64,000 nt of DNA from Yersinia entomophaga (GCF_001656035.1 NZ_CP010029.1:1600288-1664287), one strand, 5' to 3'; positions 1-8,390 are shown, numbered from the stretch's first letter. Numbers and translations: made by a program. The notes: generated from the sequence alone by a model not told the origin.

Positions 1-369
1 CGGTTCGATAACCGCCGTCGTCTCGATCTCGTTGAATTCAGCCGGCTCTACGTATTGAGTGGGAACAATCTCAGGCTCAATTGGCGTTTCTTCCACCAAC
101 GGCACTACATCGATAGCCGGGGCTATTTCTGCCGCCGCTTCCGCGTTGATTTCGCTGTCCCATTCCCCCACCTCCGTTGGAACAACGGATTCCGCTGCCG
201 GAGTAGGTTCGTCAGCCGTTACAAGCTCATGCTCAGAAGCCGCGGGCAGGCTTTCATCAACCACTGGCTCAGCGACTGGCTGCTCAATTTTTTGTTCTTC
301 TTTCTGTTCTTCACTCTGACGGCCAAGACCCAGCCAGGAAAAAAACCCACGTTTTTTTTCTTTTGCCAT
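1..369 (-). CDS. ftsY: Signal recognition particle receptor FtsY (N-terminal part only)
   Basis: FtsY is the membrane-associated GTPase that docks SRP-ribosome complexes at the Sec translocon. Only the first 123 codons are visible; the gene runs off the left edge. The visible protein begins MAKEKKRGFFSWLGLG, the conserved amphipathic start, followed by a long stretch rich in Glu, Pro, Val and Ala. That is the acidic A domain, which is poorly conserved between species. The NG GTPase domain lies outside the window. The ATG at 369 is preceded by a GAGGAG-like ribosome binding site. The gene is divergent from rsmD, as in E. coli. Confidence 0.93.
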   Translation of the reverse strand, partial: MAKEKKRGFFSWLGLGRQSEEQKEEQKIEQPVAEPVVDESLPAASEHELVTADEPTPAAESVVPTEVGEWDSEINAEAAAEIAPAIDVVPLVEETPIEPEIVPTQYVEPAEFNEIETTAVIEP

Positions 370-593
370 TTGCGACTACACTCCTCGCGGTTAAATCATG
401 GCTTACATAAATAAGATAATAGCTCGCCAGTCTATCACTTTCCCCCGAGCAGCAACACGCGCACGATGCTGCTTTCCGTTGTGAATTCAATCAACAAAGC
501 ATTAACGTTTCCCCTCACTGCGCACATCGGTAGAATAGCGGCTATATCTTCTATTCAGCGCCGTCAAAATGGCCACATTTCAAGCAGCGAGCT

Positions 594-1211
594 ATGGCAA
601 AAAAACCACAACAACAATCCTTCGGGCAGATTCGTATTATTGGCGGAAAGTGGCGTGGCCGGAAGTTACCGGTTCCCGATAGCCCAGGCTTACGACCAAC
701 GACCGATCGAGTGCGGGAAACCCTGTTTAACTGGCTGGCACCGATGATTCAGGGCGCTCGCTGCCTAGATTGTTTTGCCGGCAGCGGCGCTCTTGGTCTG
801 GAAGCGCTGTCTCGCTATGCTGGAGAAACCGTGTTGCTGGAATACGAGCGCAATGTGGCACGCCAGCTCACTAGTAATCTGGCTTTGCTAAACGCAGAAA
901 ATGGGCAAGTGGTGAATACCAACGCCCTGCAATGGTTGGCGCAACCGGGTAAACCTTTCGATTTGGTGTTTCTCGATCCGCCGTTCCGTAAAGGTTTGCT
1001 GGCAGAAACCGTCAACCTGCTAGAGCAGCAAGGCTGGCTGACCGATGAAGCCTGGATTTACGTAGAGGCCGAAGCGGAAAGCGCGGCCGCAGACGTACCG
1101 GCCAATTGGCAATTACACCGTGAAAAGGTCGCGGGGCAAGTCGCCTATCGCCTGTATATTCGTCACCATGCTGCGTCTGACGCAGCGCAGGAGCCAGAGA
1201 ATGTTGATTAA
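594..1211 (+). CDS. rsmD: 16S rRNA (guanine-966-N2)-methyltransferase RsmD
   Basis: RsmD methylates N2 of G966 in 16S rRNA within the 30S subunit, using S-adenosylmethionine. The 205-residue product is close to the family length of about 200. It has the SAM-binding loop LDCFAGSGALGLEALSR near residues 58-74 and the amino-methyltransferase motif DPPF near residue 129. Its last 11 bases overlap the start of the next small gene, so the two are probably translationally coupled. The gene is divergent from ftsY, the usual enterobacterial arrangement. Confidence 0.95.
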   Translation: MAKKPQQQSFGQIRIIGGKWRGRKLPVPDSPGLRPTTDRVRETLFNWLAPMIQGARCLDCFAGSGALGLEALSRYAGETVLLEYERNVARQLTSNLALLNAENGQVVNTNALQWLAQPGKPFDLVFLDPPFRKGLLAETVNLLEQQGWLTDEAWIYVEAEAESAAADVPANWQLHREKVAGQVAYRLYIRHHAASDAAQEPENVD

Positions 1212-1473
1212 TTTCGGTCGTTTACTGATGCTGGGCGTATGGGCTTTTCTGATCCTGAACCTGATCCAGCCATTCCCTAGTCCGTTGAAATATTTTGTGA
1301 ATGTCGCGATGATTTTTATGGTGCTGATGCATGGTTTACAGCTCACGCTGCTGAAATCAACTCAGCCTAAGGATCAACCGATTAGCGGCTGGCAGCAGGT
1401 CAAAATCTTTATCTTTGGTGTTTTTGAACTGTTGGCGTGGCAGAAAAAACAGCCGCCAATGCCGAAAAAGTAA
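1201..1473 (+). CDS. yhhL: DUF1145 family inner-membrane protein YhhL
   Basis: This 90-residue hydrophobic protein belongs to the YhhL (DUF1145) family, whose function is unknown. It has a transmembrane stretch around residues 8-22 and another around 28-50. The start was placed at the ATG overlapping the rsmD stop region because the product then matches the roughly 89-residue E. coli protein; an upstream in-frame start would lie deep inside rsmD. The 11-base overlap implies co-transcription with rsmD. Confidence 0.85.
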   Translation: MLINFGRLLMLGVWAFLILNLIQPFPSPLKYFVNVAMIFMVLMHGLQLTLLKSTQPKDQPISGWQQVKIFIFGVFELLAWQKKQPPMPKK

Positions 1474-1505
1474 TTTCCATCCCTACGTACTTTTCCAAGC
1501 CAAAG

Positions 1506-1871
1506 CTATTTGGCTGGCTGAACGGCGGTAAAATCAATATAGCGGGTGCCTTGTAAACGCAGGGTGCCCTGCATACCGATATTAATTTGTTGATATTCCT
1601 GACGAGGCAAAACAATATTAATTTCACTGCCGCTCAGGAGCGGGCGAAAAGTCACTTCATAGCGTTTATCTTCCGCCACAATTTCTTCCCGCTGACGTGA
1701 ACGACGATTCGGCGCTAAAACCTCACGTTTATTACTAACCTCAACCTGCAGGCTGCGCATTGGAGCTTTATCATTCTCTGCATCCAGCCGGCGTTTTTGC
1801 CAATACTGGCGCGTGGCTAAAATAACAATCAGTGCCACAACCACAATAAAAATCAGCGGTGGTTTGCTCAT
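1506..1871 (-). CDS. yhhM: DUF2500 family protein YhhM
   Basis: The 121-residue protein has one N-terminal transmembrane helix (about residues 4-20, PPLIFIVVVALIVILATRQY) followed by a basic, polar domain rich in Arg and Glu. This matches YhhM (DUF2500), of unknown function, which lies beside yhhL in E. coli. It converges with yhhL with a 32-base gap. The soluble domain probably faces the cytoplasm or periplasm as a small beta-rich module, but nothing in the sequence shows its role. Confidence 0.82.
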   Translation of the reverse strand: MSKPPLIFIVVVALIVILATRQYWQKRRLDAENDKAPMRSLQVEVSNKREVLAPNRRSRQREEIVAEDKRYEVTFRPLLSGSEINIVLPRQEYQQINIGMQGTLRLQGTRYIDFTAVQPAK

Positions 1872-1911
1872 GAATTACACCTAATAAATAAAGCTGTCGC
1901 CGTTATCAGAT

Positions 1912-2232
1912 TCAGGGCTTATTGCCCGGTAAATAAGGGAAGTTCATCACGTTGGCTCCCAAATCAGAGATACGCGCGCTACCTTTTTCGGTCACGACAT
2001 CAATACGGATGACGGAATGAAGTGGAATATAGCTACGGTTGACGCCAGAAAATTCGGTTTTCAGTTTTTCTGTCGACGGATCAACCAATAACGCCGATTG
2101 GCTATCAAATACAAAATCAGCAATCTCGATAAACCCGAACAAAGAGCTGGGCGTTATTTCACGGACATAGAGTTGATAATTCTTACCATTGTTCATGAAC
2201 TGAATGCGGTAAAGAGTTTGATCGTTCGCCAT
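1912..2232 (-). CDS. DUF1820 family protein
   Basis: This 106-residue cytoplasmic protein matches the DUF1820 family as I remember it. The N-terminus has a LYRIQFMNNGKNYQLYVRE segment, then GFIEIADFVF, VDPSTEKLKTEF and a RSYIPLHSVIRID segment. Members occur across gammaproteobacteria, and no function is established. There is no signal peptide or membrane segment. It lies 40 bases upstream of yhhM on the same strand and may be co-transcribed with it. Confidence 0.7.
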   Translation of the reverse strand: MANDQTLYRIQFMNNGKNYQLYVREITPSSLFGFIEIADFVFDSQSALLVDPSTEKLKTEFSGVNRSYIPLHSVIRIDVVTEKGSARISDLGANVMNFPYLPGNKP

Positions 2233-2380
2233 GGTGTTACCTATCGCTATCCTTCGATAATCAAGCTTTCAGGGGAAGAGAACCGGTTATTAACATACCA
2301 TGAAGGGCTTAAAGACGCATCCGTGCGGTTAGCGGGTTTATTCTGTCGTTCGACTGTAAATCAGGCTTGCCAGCGATTGC

Positions 2381-2752
2381 TTAGCCCTCCACCGGTTTAC
2401 ACCATTCACCGTGATCCATCCAATCTTCATCAGAGTCCCCTTTAATCCACACTTCATTGCCATACTGATGAATTAATAACGCCGGCTTATTTTGATCGAT
2501 ATTCTTCAGGTATTTATTATAGACGGGATGGCGGTTATTTAAGATATCGGCTTTGCCGTAATGTATCTTGCCGGGATATTTTCGATTATCGACAAAAGTG
2601 ACATAGAAATTATCATTGCGCAGCTCAATTATGGCCCGCCCATTCTTGACCAACTTGCAATTATAAGTAAAACCGGGAAATTCCGCACTATAGGCAGCAG
2701 AACAGACTGAAAGAGTCATTACCATGATAAGTAACAATTTTTCTTTTTTCAT
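2381..2752 (-). CDS. Small exported protein of unknown function
   Basis: I do not recognise this family. With the start at 2752 the product has 123 residues, beginning MKKEKLLLIMVMTLSVCSAAYSAEF, a clear Sec signal peptide with probable cleavage after the Ala-Tyr-Ser-Ala segment near residue 22. The mature part of about 100 residues is rich in Asn, Asp, Lys and Tyr and has two cysteines (in YNCKLV and EWCKP) that could form a disulfide in the periplasm. An in-frame ATG at 2779 would add nine residues before the signal peptide; neither start has a strong ribosome binding site. It is A+T-rich next to a long intergenic stretch, consistent with an accessory gene. Confidence 0.6.
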   Translation of the reverse strand: MKKEKLLLIMVMTLSVCSAAYSAEFPGFTYNCKLVKNGRAIIELRNDNFYVTFVDNRKYPGKIHYGKADILNNRHPVYNKYLKNIDQNKPALLIHQYGNEVWIKGDSDEDWMDHGEWCKPVEG

Positions 2753-2779
2753 TTTTAATTTCTGGCAAATAGCGTTCAT

Positions 2780-3246
2780 ATTAAAGTGGCAGAAATAAAC
2801 TGACAGCTATGGCAGAGTATTATTATTCTCTACCGCTTATATAAGCTCATAAGCCTGCGCCAATTCTCGTATATTACCGGGTTCAATACTGTTACCCATT
2901 AAACACGGGGAATATTAATAGCATCTGCTCAGGCTATTTTCTATACTTTTATTAACGAAAGGTTACTTTGATGTAACAATAAATGCTTTAATTAAGTTAA
3001 TATATTTATTTAAAATAATTATCACGCTTACTTTAGCGTCTGTTTTTCACACACTCAAGTACGAATTTTGACCTACGAATTCACGCCGTTGCATCACATA
3101 TAAAATCGCATGCAAAAATCATTAGTAATCGAATAGCCCCTGTTGTTCATCCTGACGATCCCCTACACTGAAAAGAGACATTGGCTGATAATTATCGTTA
3201 CCGAGCGGCTATTTTTTGCAGAAACTTTAGAGAAGAAGGATAAAAA
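2780..3246. other. A+T-rich intergenic stretch without a recognised gene
   Basis: These 467 bases between the small exported protein and yhhN are very A+T-rich. They contain no convincing open frame, RNA gene or repeat that I can recognise. Promoters for the two divergent flanking genes should lie here. The yhhN start at 3247 is preceded by an AAGGA ribosome binding site. Confidence 0.6.
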
Positions 3247-3873
3247 ATGAGTTGGCCATTCCTCGCTGTATTTTTTTCTGGTTGGTTGTTTGTTGATGCC
3301 AGCTACCGTGGGCCACGCTGGCAACGGTGGGTCTTCAAACCCGTAACCCTGTTACTGCTGGTTCTACTCGCCTGGCAAGCTCCGGTACTTGGGCCAGCCG
3401 GCTATCTGATCGTTCTCGGGCTGCTAGCCACCATGGCTGCCGACGCTTTGCTATTGCTACCCAGTGAGCGCTTACTTTATGCCATTGGCGCATTCTTCCT
3501 TTCTCACCTGCTGTATACCATCAGTTTCGCGACACAGATGACAGTCAGTATTTTCTGGCCGCTGCCGTTGGTGCTGATCATCATAGGTGCACTGTTACTG
3601 GCAACAATCTGGACCCGGTTGGAAGAAATGCGCTGGCCGATCGCAACCTATGTCGCCATGACGCTATTGATGGTGTGGGTTGCCGGTGAACAATACTTCT
3701 TACGGAGCACCGATTTTGGCTTTTCGCTGCTGATCGGCACTTCTTTGCTGCTGTTAGCCAATATTATCTGGCTGATCAATCGCTACCGTTTTTCTTTCAA
3801 AGCCGCTGATGCACTGGTCGCAGGCTGCTATTTTGTTGGTCACTTCCTGATTGTCCGCTCGCTCTATCTGTAA
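3247..3873 (+). CDS. yhhN: YhhN/TMEM86 family membrane protein (lysoplasmalogenase-type)
   Basis: This 208-residue, highly hydrophobic protein has about seven or eight transmembrane helices across its whole length, including conserved-looking segments [13 protein letters not shown] and [16 protein letters not shown]. It matches the YhhN family, related to animal TMEM86 lysoplasmalogenases that hydrolyse the vinyl-ether bond of lysoplasmalogens. The bacterial substrate is not certain. It is a single gene upstream of zntA, as in E. coli, and is followed by a hairpin that may terminate it. Confidence 0.85.
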   Translation: MSWPFLAVFFSGWLFVDASYRGPRWQRWVFKPVTLLLLVLLAWQAPVLGPAGYLIVLGLLATMAADALLLLPSERLLYAIGAFFLSHLLYTISFATQMTVSIFWPLPLVLIIIGALLLATIWTRLEEMRWPIATYVAMTLLMVWVAGEQYFLRSTDFGFSLLIGTSLLLLANIIWLINRYRFSFKAADALVAGCYFVGHFLIVRSLYL

Positions 3874-3879
3874 ATATCT

Positions 3880-3915
3880 ACGCCCCACGGACGGGGCGTA
3901 CTGGTTTCTTCTTTC
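3880..3915 (+). terminator. Possible terminator of yhhN
   Basis: An inverted repeat of ACGCCCC (3880-3886) and GGGGCGT (3893-3899) with a six-base loop follows the yhhN stop by seven bases. The downstream tract is U-rich but interrupted (actggtttcttctttctcc), so this is a moderate-strength candidate. Confidence 0.5.
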
Positions 3916-3999
3916 TCCTTTCTGCACAAATTCACCCGCGCAGCAAGTCCCCGTGGTTAATAAATCGAACTCTATTTAGCAATAATTCTCATCCTTCTA

Positions 4000-4031
4000 T
4001 TGACTCTGGAGTTAGCTCCAAGGTGTAGAGT
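4000..4031 (+). promoter_or_regulatory. ZntR-type (MerR family) zntA promoter and operator
   Basis: A -35 box TTGACT (4000-4005) and a -10-like box TAGAGT (4026-4031) are separated by 20 bases, the overlong spacer typical of MerR-family promoters. The spacer holds the dyad CTGGAGTTAGCTCC, nearly identical to the E. coli zntA operator (CTGGAGTCGACTCC). ZntR bound to Zn(II), Cd(II) or Pb(II) is expected to untwist this spacer and switch on zntA. zntR itself is not in the window. Confidence 0.9.
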
Positions 4032-4069
4032 CCTCTCATCAACGGGGAATTAACTGTTCCGGGGGCACT

Positions 4070-6385
4070 ATGCATTCACATCGCGACCACCAACATTCAG
4101 ATGAAGTTCATGACCACAACAACGAAGGTCACGCACATATTCATACAGCCGATACACATTGCTGTAGTGCAACAAATACAGCGGTCGAAGAGGTATCTCA
4201 AGCTAGTAAACACTCACATTCTTCCAACTGTTGCAGCAGTGCCAAGCCTGATACGTCAGGGAATGATAGCGAATTAGAAGGGCTACCCAGCACGGGCGGT
4301 CAGCGTTATAGCTGGCATATAAAGGGGATGGATTGCCCAAGTTGCGCGCGTAAGATTGAAAATGCCGTAGGCGGTATCTCCGGCGTGGAACAAGCCAAGG
4401 TGCTGTTTGCTACGGAAAAGCTGGTGGTAGATGCCAAAACTGACGTCAGCCAACAGGTACAAAACGCCGTCGCCAAAGCGGGATTTAGCCTGCTGGACAG
4501 CCCCAAATCAGGGCAAAAAATGGCGGCCAATGAAAATAAGTTTCGCGAATATTTACCAATAATCGTACTGACGCTTTTGATGTTAGCCAGTTGGGGAATT
4601 TCATTAGTTAGCGAAGAAAGTGGCCGCATCGCCTTTATCGTCACAACCGTGGTGGGATTAATTCCTATCGCCGGTAAGGCACTGAAACTGATTCGTTCCG
4701 GCACGCCTTTTGCCATTGAAACCTTGATGAGCGTGGCAGCCATTGGCGCGTTATTTATCGGCGCAACGGCAGAGGCCGCCATGGTATTGCTGTTGTTTAT
4801 GTTAGGCGAACTATTAGAGTCTTACGCCGCCAATCGTGCACGACGAGGCGTTTCAGCCCTGATGGCGCTAGTACCGGAAGACGCTTTGCTACTCAAAAAT
4901 GGGCAACGGAGTCTGGTTCCTGTCAGCAGTTTACGGCCAGGAGACGTAATTGAAATCGCGCCAGGAGCGCGTCTGCCAGCCGATGCAGAGCTGGTTACAC
5001 CTTTTGCCAGCTTTGATGAGAGTGCTTTAACCGGCGAGTCGATTCCGGTTGAACGACAACAAGGTGAAAAAGTGGCGGCAGGCAGCCTTTCCATCGACAG
5101 ATCCGCCGAAATGCGCGTAATTTCCGAGCCGGGTAATAACGCCATTGACCGCATTTTACAGTTAATTGAAGAAGCGGAAGAACGCCGCGCGCCGATTGAA
5201 CGCTTTATCGATCGCTTTAGCCGCATTTACACTCCATTAATTATGCTGCTGTCCGTTTTGGTGATTTTGATTCCACCTATGTTCTACGGCCAGCCTTGGG
5301 AACCTTGGATTTATCGAGGTCTAACCCTGCTATTAATCGGCTGCCCTTGTGCTTTGGTTATCTCCACGCCTGCGGCCATTACTTCCGCACTGGCGGCGGC
5401 AACTCGTCGCGGCGCGTTGATTAAAGGCGGAGCAGCATTGGAGCAACTTGGCATCATTCAAACCGTTGCCTTCGATAAAACCGGCACGCTGACCGAAGGT
5501 AAGCCTCAGGTGACCGACGTACTGCCGGTCAATGGCGTGACTGAAAATCGCCTGTTAACGCTAACCGCCGCCGTAGAAGCCGGTTCCCACCATCCTTTAG
5601 CTACGGCAATTTTACAGCGCGCCGCGCAGGAATCGACTTCGCTACCTCCCGCAGAGGAACGTCGGGCGTTGGCAGGTATTGGCGTCGAAGGGGTCGTTAA
5701 CGGCATAAAAATATTGGTGAGTTCTCCGGGCAAACTGGCTCCACAATCGCTAGATAACCACTGGCAAACACAATTGGATCAGTTGGAAAGCAGCGGCAAA
5801 ACCGCAGTTGCGGTGCTGGAAGAGGGGCGCTTTATTGGTCTGCTGGCGCTGCGGGATACTCTGCGCACAGATGCAAAACAGGCGATTAATGCGTTGAAAA
5901 ATCTGGGTATTCAGGGCGTGATGCTGACCGGTGACAATCCGAGAGCCGCAGCGGCAATTGCCAATGAACTAGGCATCGACTATCGAGCTGGATTATTACC
6001 CGCGGATAAAGTAGAGGCGATCACCGCGCTGAATAAGGCTAAACCCACGGTCATGGTCGGTGATGGCATAAACGACGCGCCCGCGATGAAGGCCGCCAGT
6101 ATTGGCGTCGCTATGGGGAGCGGAACCGATGTGGCGCTGGAAACCGCCGATGCAGCGTTGACCCACAACCGGCTGACCGGATTAGCGGAAATCATCGTGC
6201 TATCACGTGCCGCTCGCGCCAATATTCGGCAAAACATCGCTATTGCGCTGGGATTGAAGGGAATTTTCCTGATTACTACTTTGCTGGGATTAACCGGTCT
6301 GTGGCTGGCAGTGTTGGCCGATTCGGGCGCAACGGCTCTCGTTACCGCCAACGCCTTGAGATTACTGAGAAAACGCGAAATTTAA
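4070..6385 (+). CDS. zntA: Zn(II)/Cd(II)/Pb(II)-translocating P1B-type ATPase ZntA
   Basis: ZntA pumps Zn(II), Cd(II) and Pb(II) from the cytoplasm across the inner membrane. The 771-residue protein (E. coli has 732) has, in order: a His/Cys-rich leader (residues 1-60); a heavy-metal-associated domain with GMDCPSC (Cys89, Cys92); membrane helices; the actuator loop with a TGES motif; the ion-binding CPC motif (residues 425-427); the phosphorylated Asp469 in DKTGT; and MVGDGINDAP. The leader carries 12 His in its first 50 residues plus Cys31-Cys32 and Cys54-Cys55, instead of the CCCDGAC cluster of the E. coli enzyme. It lies directly behind a MerR-type promoter and is followed by a strong terminator. 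Confidence 0.96.
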   Translation: MHSHRDHQHSDEVHDHNNEGHAHIHTADTHCCSATNTAVEEVSQASKHSHSSNCCSSAKPDTSGNDSELEGLPSTGGQRYSWHIKGMDCPSCARKIENAVGGISGVEQAKVLFATEKLVVDAKTDVSQQVQNAVAKAGFSLLDSPKSGQKMAANENKFREYLPIIVLTLLMLASWGISLVSEESGRIAFIVTTVVGLIPIAGKALKLIRSGTPFAIETLMSVAAIGALFIGATAEAAMVLLLFMLGELLESYAANRARRGVSALMALVPEDALLLKNGQRSLVPVSSLRPGDVIEIAPGARLPADAELVTPFASFDESALTGESIPVERQQGEKVAAGSLSIDRSAEMRVISEPGNNAIDRILQLIEEAEERRAPIERFIDRFSRIYTPLIMLLSVLVILIPPMFYGQPWEPWIYRGLTLLLIGCPCALVISTPAAITSALAAATRRGALIKGGAALEQLGIIQTVAFDKTGTLTEGKPQVTDVLPVNGVTENRLLTLTAAVEAGSHHPLATAILQRAAQESTSLPPAEERRALAGIGVEGVVNGIKILVSSPGKLAPQSLDNHWQTQLDQLESSGKTAVAVLEEGRFIGLLALRDTLRTDAKQAINALKNLGIQGVMLTGDNPRAAAAIANELGIDYRAGLLPADKVEAITALNKAKPTVMVGDGINDAPAMKAASIGVAMGSGTDVALETADAALTHNRLTGLAEIIVLSRAARANIRQNIAIALGLKGIFLITTLLGLTGLWLAVLADSGATALVTANALRLLRKREI

Positions 6386-6418
6386 CCGGGTAGAATTTTA
6401 TCCGAATATTGTTCACTC

Positions 6419-6448
6419 CCAAGGCTCTGCACGAGCCTTGGTTTTTTT
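6419..6448 (+). terminator. Intrinsic terminator of zntA
   Basis: A perfect 9-bp stem CCAAGGCTC/GAGCCTTGG with a five-base loop (6419-6441) is followed by seven T residues. It lies 34 bases after the zntA stop and just before the convergent tusA stop. Confidence 0.92.
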
Positions 6449-6453
6449 CCTGA

Positions 6454-6705
6454 CTAAGCCTTAATGCCCTTACGCACCAGATAACGATAAGGGGCAGTCT
6501 CCACTTCCTGTGCCACCAGTTCATGATCCATAAAGCGGCAAAATCCGGGAATATCGCGGGTTGTGGCAGGATCGTCGGCGATAATCAACAAAGTCTGTCC
6601 TTCTTCCATATGGCGAACCGTTTTCCGCACCATCATTACCGGTTCCGGGCAACGTAGGCCCAGCGTATCAAGGGTTTTATCCGGATGGGCAAAAAGATCT
6701 GTCAT
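6454..6705 (-). CDS. tusA: Sulfurtransferase TusA
   Basis: TusA accepts persulfide sulfur from IscS and passes it to the TusBCD complex for 2-thiouridine synthesis at tRNA position 34; it also serves other sulfur pathways. The 83-residue protein (E. coli 81) has the conserved [10 protein letters not shown] motif with the persulfide-carrying Cys19. It is monocistronic, convergent with zntA and divergent from yhhQ, as in E. coli. Confidence 0.95.
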   Translation of the reverse strand: MTDLFAHPDKTLDTLGLRCPEPVMMVRKTVRHMEEGQTLLIIADDPATTRDIPGFCRFMDHELVAQEVETAPYRYLVRKGIKA

Positions 6706-6893
6706 TGGTTTTCTCTTATCAGCGATTGAGCAAATTTTAATCTCGGCGGGAAGTGCCCGATGAAGGGCAGCTAGTTTACTCCGCCCATTTTGCGGTGCAA
6801 GCTACGCTAACGTTTGCGCTAAAATTAACCATTGCATTCGTTGCGCAAACAAGTATTATGCCGCCGCGCCGTAGAAACTGCGGGCACATTTTG

Positions 6894-6926
6894 TTTGGGT
6901 TCCCTCACCCCAATAACCAAAAAGGT
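6894..6926 (+). promoter_or_regulatory. Probable preQ1-I riboswitch upstream of yhhQ
   Basis: The sequence can form the compact preQ1-I fold. P1 pairs TTGGG (6895-6899) with CCCAA (6909-6913). The loop is TTCCCTCA. An A-rich tail (TAACCAAAAAGG, 6914-6925) follows, whose AGG can pair with CCT (6903-6905) in the loop to make the H-type pseudoknot. The A-rich tail ending in AAGG resembles class I preQ1 aptamers. The AAGG is also the probable ribosome binding site eight bases before the yhhQ ATG, so ligand binding would hide it and repress translation. The downstream gene encodes a queuosine-precursor transporter, which fits. No covariance-model test was possible. Confidence 0.68.
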
Positions 6927-6933
6927 CACATCT

Positions 6934-7602
6934 ATGTTTTCGTTTACGCCCCAACAGCGGATGACCGCTTTGGTATGGCTTTCGCTATTCCATATTGTCA
7001 TCATCACATCCAGTAACTATCTGGTGCAATTACCGATCGCTATCTTCGGTTTTCACACCACATGGGGAGCTTTTACCTTTCCCTTTATCTTTTTAGCTAC
7101 CGATCTGACCGTGAGGATTTTTGGTGCGCCTTTAGCTCGCCGCATTATTCTCTCAGTGATGTTACCTGCATTGGTAATTTCCTATCTGGTTTCAGCCCTG
7201 TTCTTTCAGGGAAGCTGGCAGGGATTCCCCGCGCTCACTAGCTTTAACGTGATGGTAGCCCGTATCGCCGTAGCCAGCTTTATGGCCTACGTATTAGGGC
7301 AGATTCTGGATGTACAGGTATTTAACCGCCTGCGTCAGCGCAGCGCCTGGTGGGTTGCACCTACGGCAGCGATGTTCTTCGGCAATATCAGCGATACGCT
7401 GGCCTTCTTCTTTATTGCCTTCTATAAGAGCAGCGATCCCTTTATGGCGGCCAATTGGGTCGAAATCGCCTTGGTAGATTATACCTTTAAGCTACTGATC
7501 TGCCTCCTATTCTTTCTTCCTGCCTATGGTGTAATGCTGAATATGCTGCTGAAATATTTCGCCAGTAGAACGGCGTCGCAGCCAGCGGTACAAATCGGCT
7601 AA
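6934..7602 (+). CDS. yhhQ: Queuosine precursor transporter YhhQ
   Basis: YhhQ (COG1738) imports queuosine precursors such as preQ0 and preQ1 across the inner membrane for tRNA modification. With the start at 6934 the product is 222 residues, matching the E. coli protein. It has about six helices and the family signatures SSNYLVQLP, FHTTWGAFTFPFIFLATDLTVRIFG (residues about 40-64) and FGNISDTLAFFF. The open frame extends 34 codons upstream, but that extension would run through the putative riboswitch and is not conserved-looking. It is monocistronic. Confidence 0.94.
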   Translation: MFSFTPQQRMTALVWLSLFHIVIITSSNYLVQLPIAIFGFHTTWGAFTFPFIFLATDLTVRIFGAPLARRIILSVMLPALVISYLVSALFFQGSWQGFPALTSFNVMVARIAVASFMAYVLGQILDVQVFNRLRQRSAWWVAPTAAMFFGNISDTLAFFFIAFYKSSDPFMAANWVEIALVDYTFKLLICLLFFLPAYGVMLNMLLKYFASRTASQPAVQIG

Positions 7603-7780
7603 TCTACCACCTGCCGGTTAATGGCGGCCCGCCTACGGCCGCCAGATTCTTCTGGAATTCCGTGTAATACCTGCCTACTCACAATTCTTTACCGAGGAGC
7701 CTGTTGCTTTTATCCGCTGAATAAGGTGCGATACGGGTCATTCAGTCAAGGTTAAAGACTCTCATCCAGAAGGAATTCCC

Positions 7781-8305
7781 ATGAATAAGATGACCAAACT
7801 TTTCGCCGTTGGTTTATTGGTTACCGGGCTAAGCGCCTGCGATGTCAAAAACGACAACAACGTTGGCCAGCCGGTGAGTTTATTGGAGGGTAATATCGCC
7901 CTGGTTCTGCCCACCGAATTTACCGATCAAAGCGATAAAATCAGCAGCCCTTCCAGTAATAAACGCGTTTATGCGACCAAAAACGGTGAAAAAGCCGTAG
8001 TGATCATTTTGAATGAAAAAGACACCGCCGGTTTGGATGTATTGGCTCAGCGTTTGATCGAACAGCAAAAAGGTCGCGATGCCAATCTGCAAATCGTCAC
8101 CAATAAAACCATTCAGGTTGACGGCAAGCCGTTGCAGCAACTGGATAGCATTATCACCAGCGGCGGCCAGAAGGCTTATTCATCGGTCGTTATGGGTAAC
8201 GTCGATAACAACAGCATGACGCTGCAAATTACCGTTCCAGCCGAAAATCAACAGCAGGCGCAGACCGAAACTGAATCCATTATCAGCACCCTGAAGCTGA
8301 AATGA
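7781..8305 (+). CDS. dcrB: Inner-membrane lipoprotein DcrB
   Basis: DcrB is a cell-envelope protein first found as a host factor for phage C1 and later linked to envelope and lipoprotein homeostasis. The 174-residue product begins with a lipoprotein signal peptide ending in LSAC, with the lipidated Cys20. Asp21 at mature position +2 is the Lol-avoidance signal, so it should stay in the inner membrane facing the periplasm. The rest is a soluble domain with many Gln and Asn. An AAGGAATT ribosome binding site precedes the ATG. It follows yhhQ by 178 bases, as in E. coli, and ends at a clear terminator. Confidence 0.9.
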   Translation: MNKMTKLFAVGLLVTGLSACDVKNDNNVGQPVSLLEGNIALVLPTEFTDQSDKISSPSSNKRVYATKNGEKAVVIILNEKDTAGLDVLAQRLIEQQKGRDANLQIVTNKTIQVDGKPLQQLDSIITSGGQKAYSSVVMGNVDNNSMTLQITVPAENQQQAQTETESIISTLKLK

Positions 8306-8316
8306 ATGCAGATAAT

Positions 8317-8352
8317 CCCGCAGCGGAGTTGTAACGCTCCCTGCGGGGTTTT
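8317..8352 (+). terminator. Intrinsic terminator of dcrB
   Basis: An inverted repeat CCCGCAG-c-GGAG ... CTCC-CTGCGGG (8317-8347) is followed by GTTTT. It begins 11 bases after the dcrB stop. Confidence 0.8.
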
Positions 8353-8364
8353 CTCACCAAATTT

Positions 8365-8383
8365 GAGCGCCACTGCGGCGCTC
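8365..8383 (-). terminator. Hairpin downstream of glpC
   Basis: A 7-bp stem GAGCGCC/GGCGCTC with a five-base loop lies just after the glpC stop on the minus strand. Its 3' side there reads AAATTTGG, so the U-tract is poor and this is only a candidate transcript end. Confidence 0.4.
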
Positions 8384-8390
8384 TGATTGT

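Noticed and set aside
55..414. Plus-strand frames antisense to ftsY
   Set aside because: The minus strand encodes the recognisable FtsY N-terminus. The antisense frames arise from its biased Glu/Ala/Pro codons.
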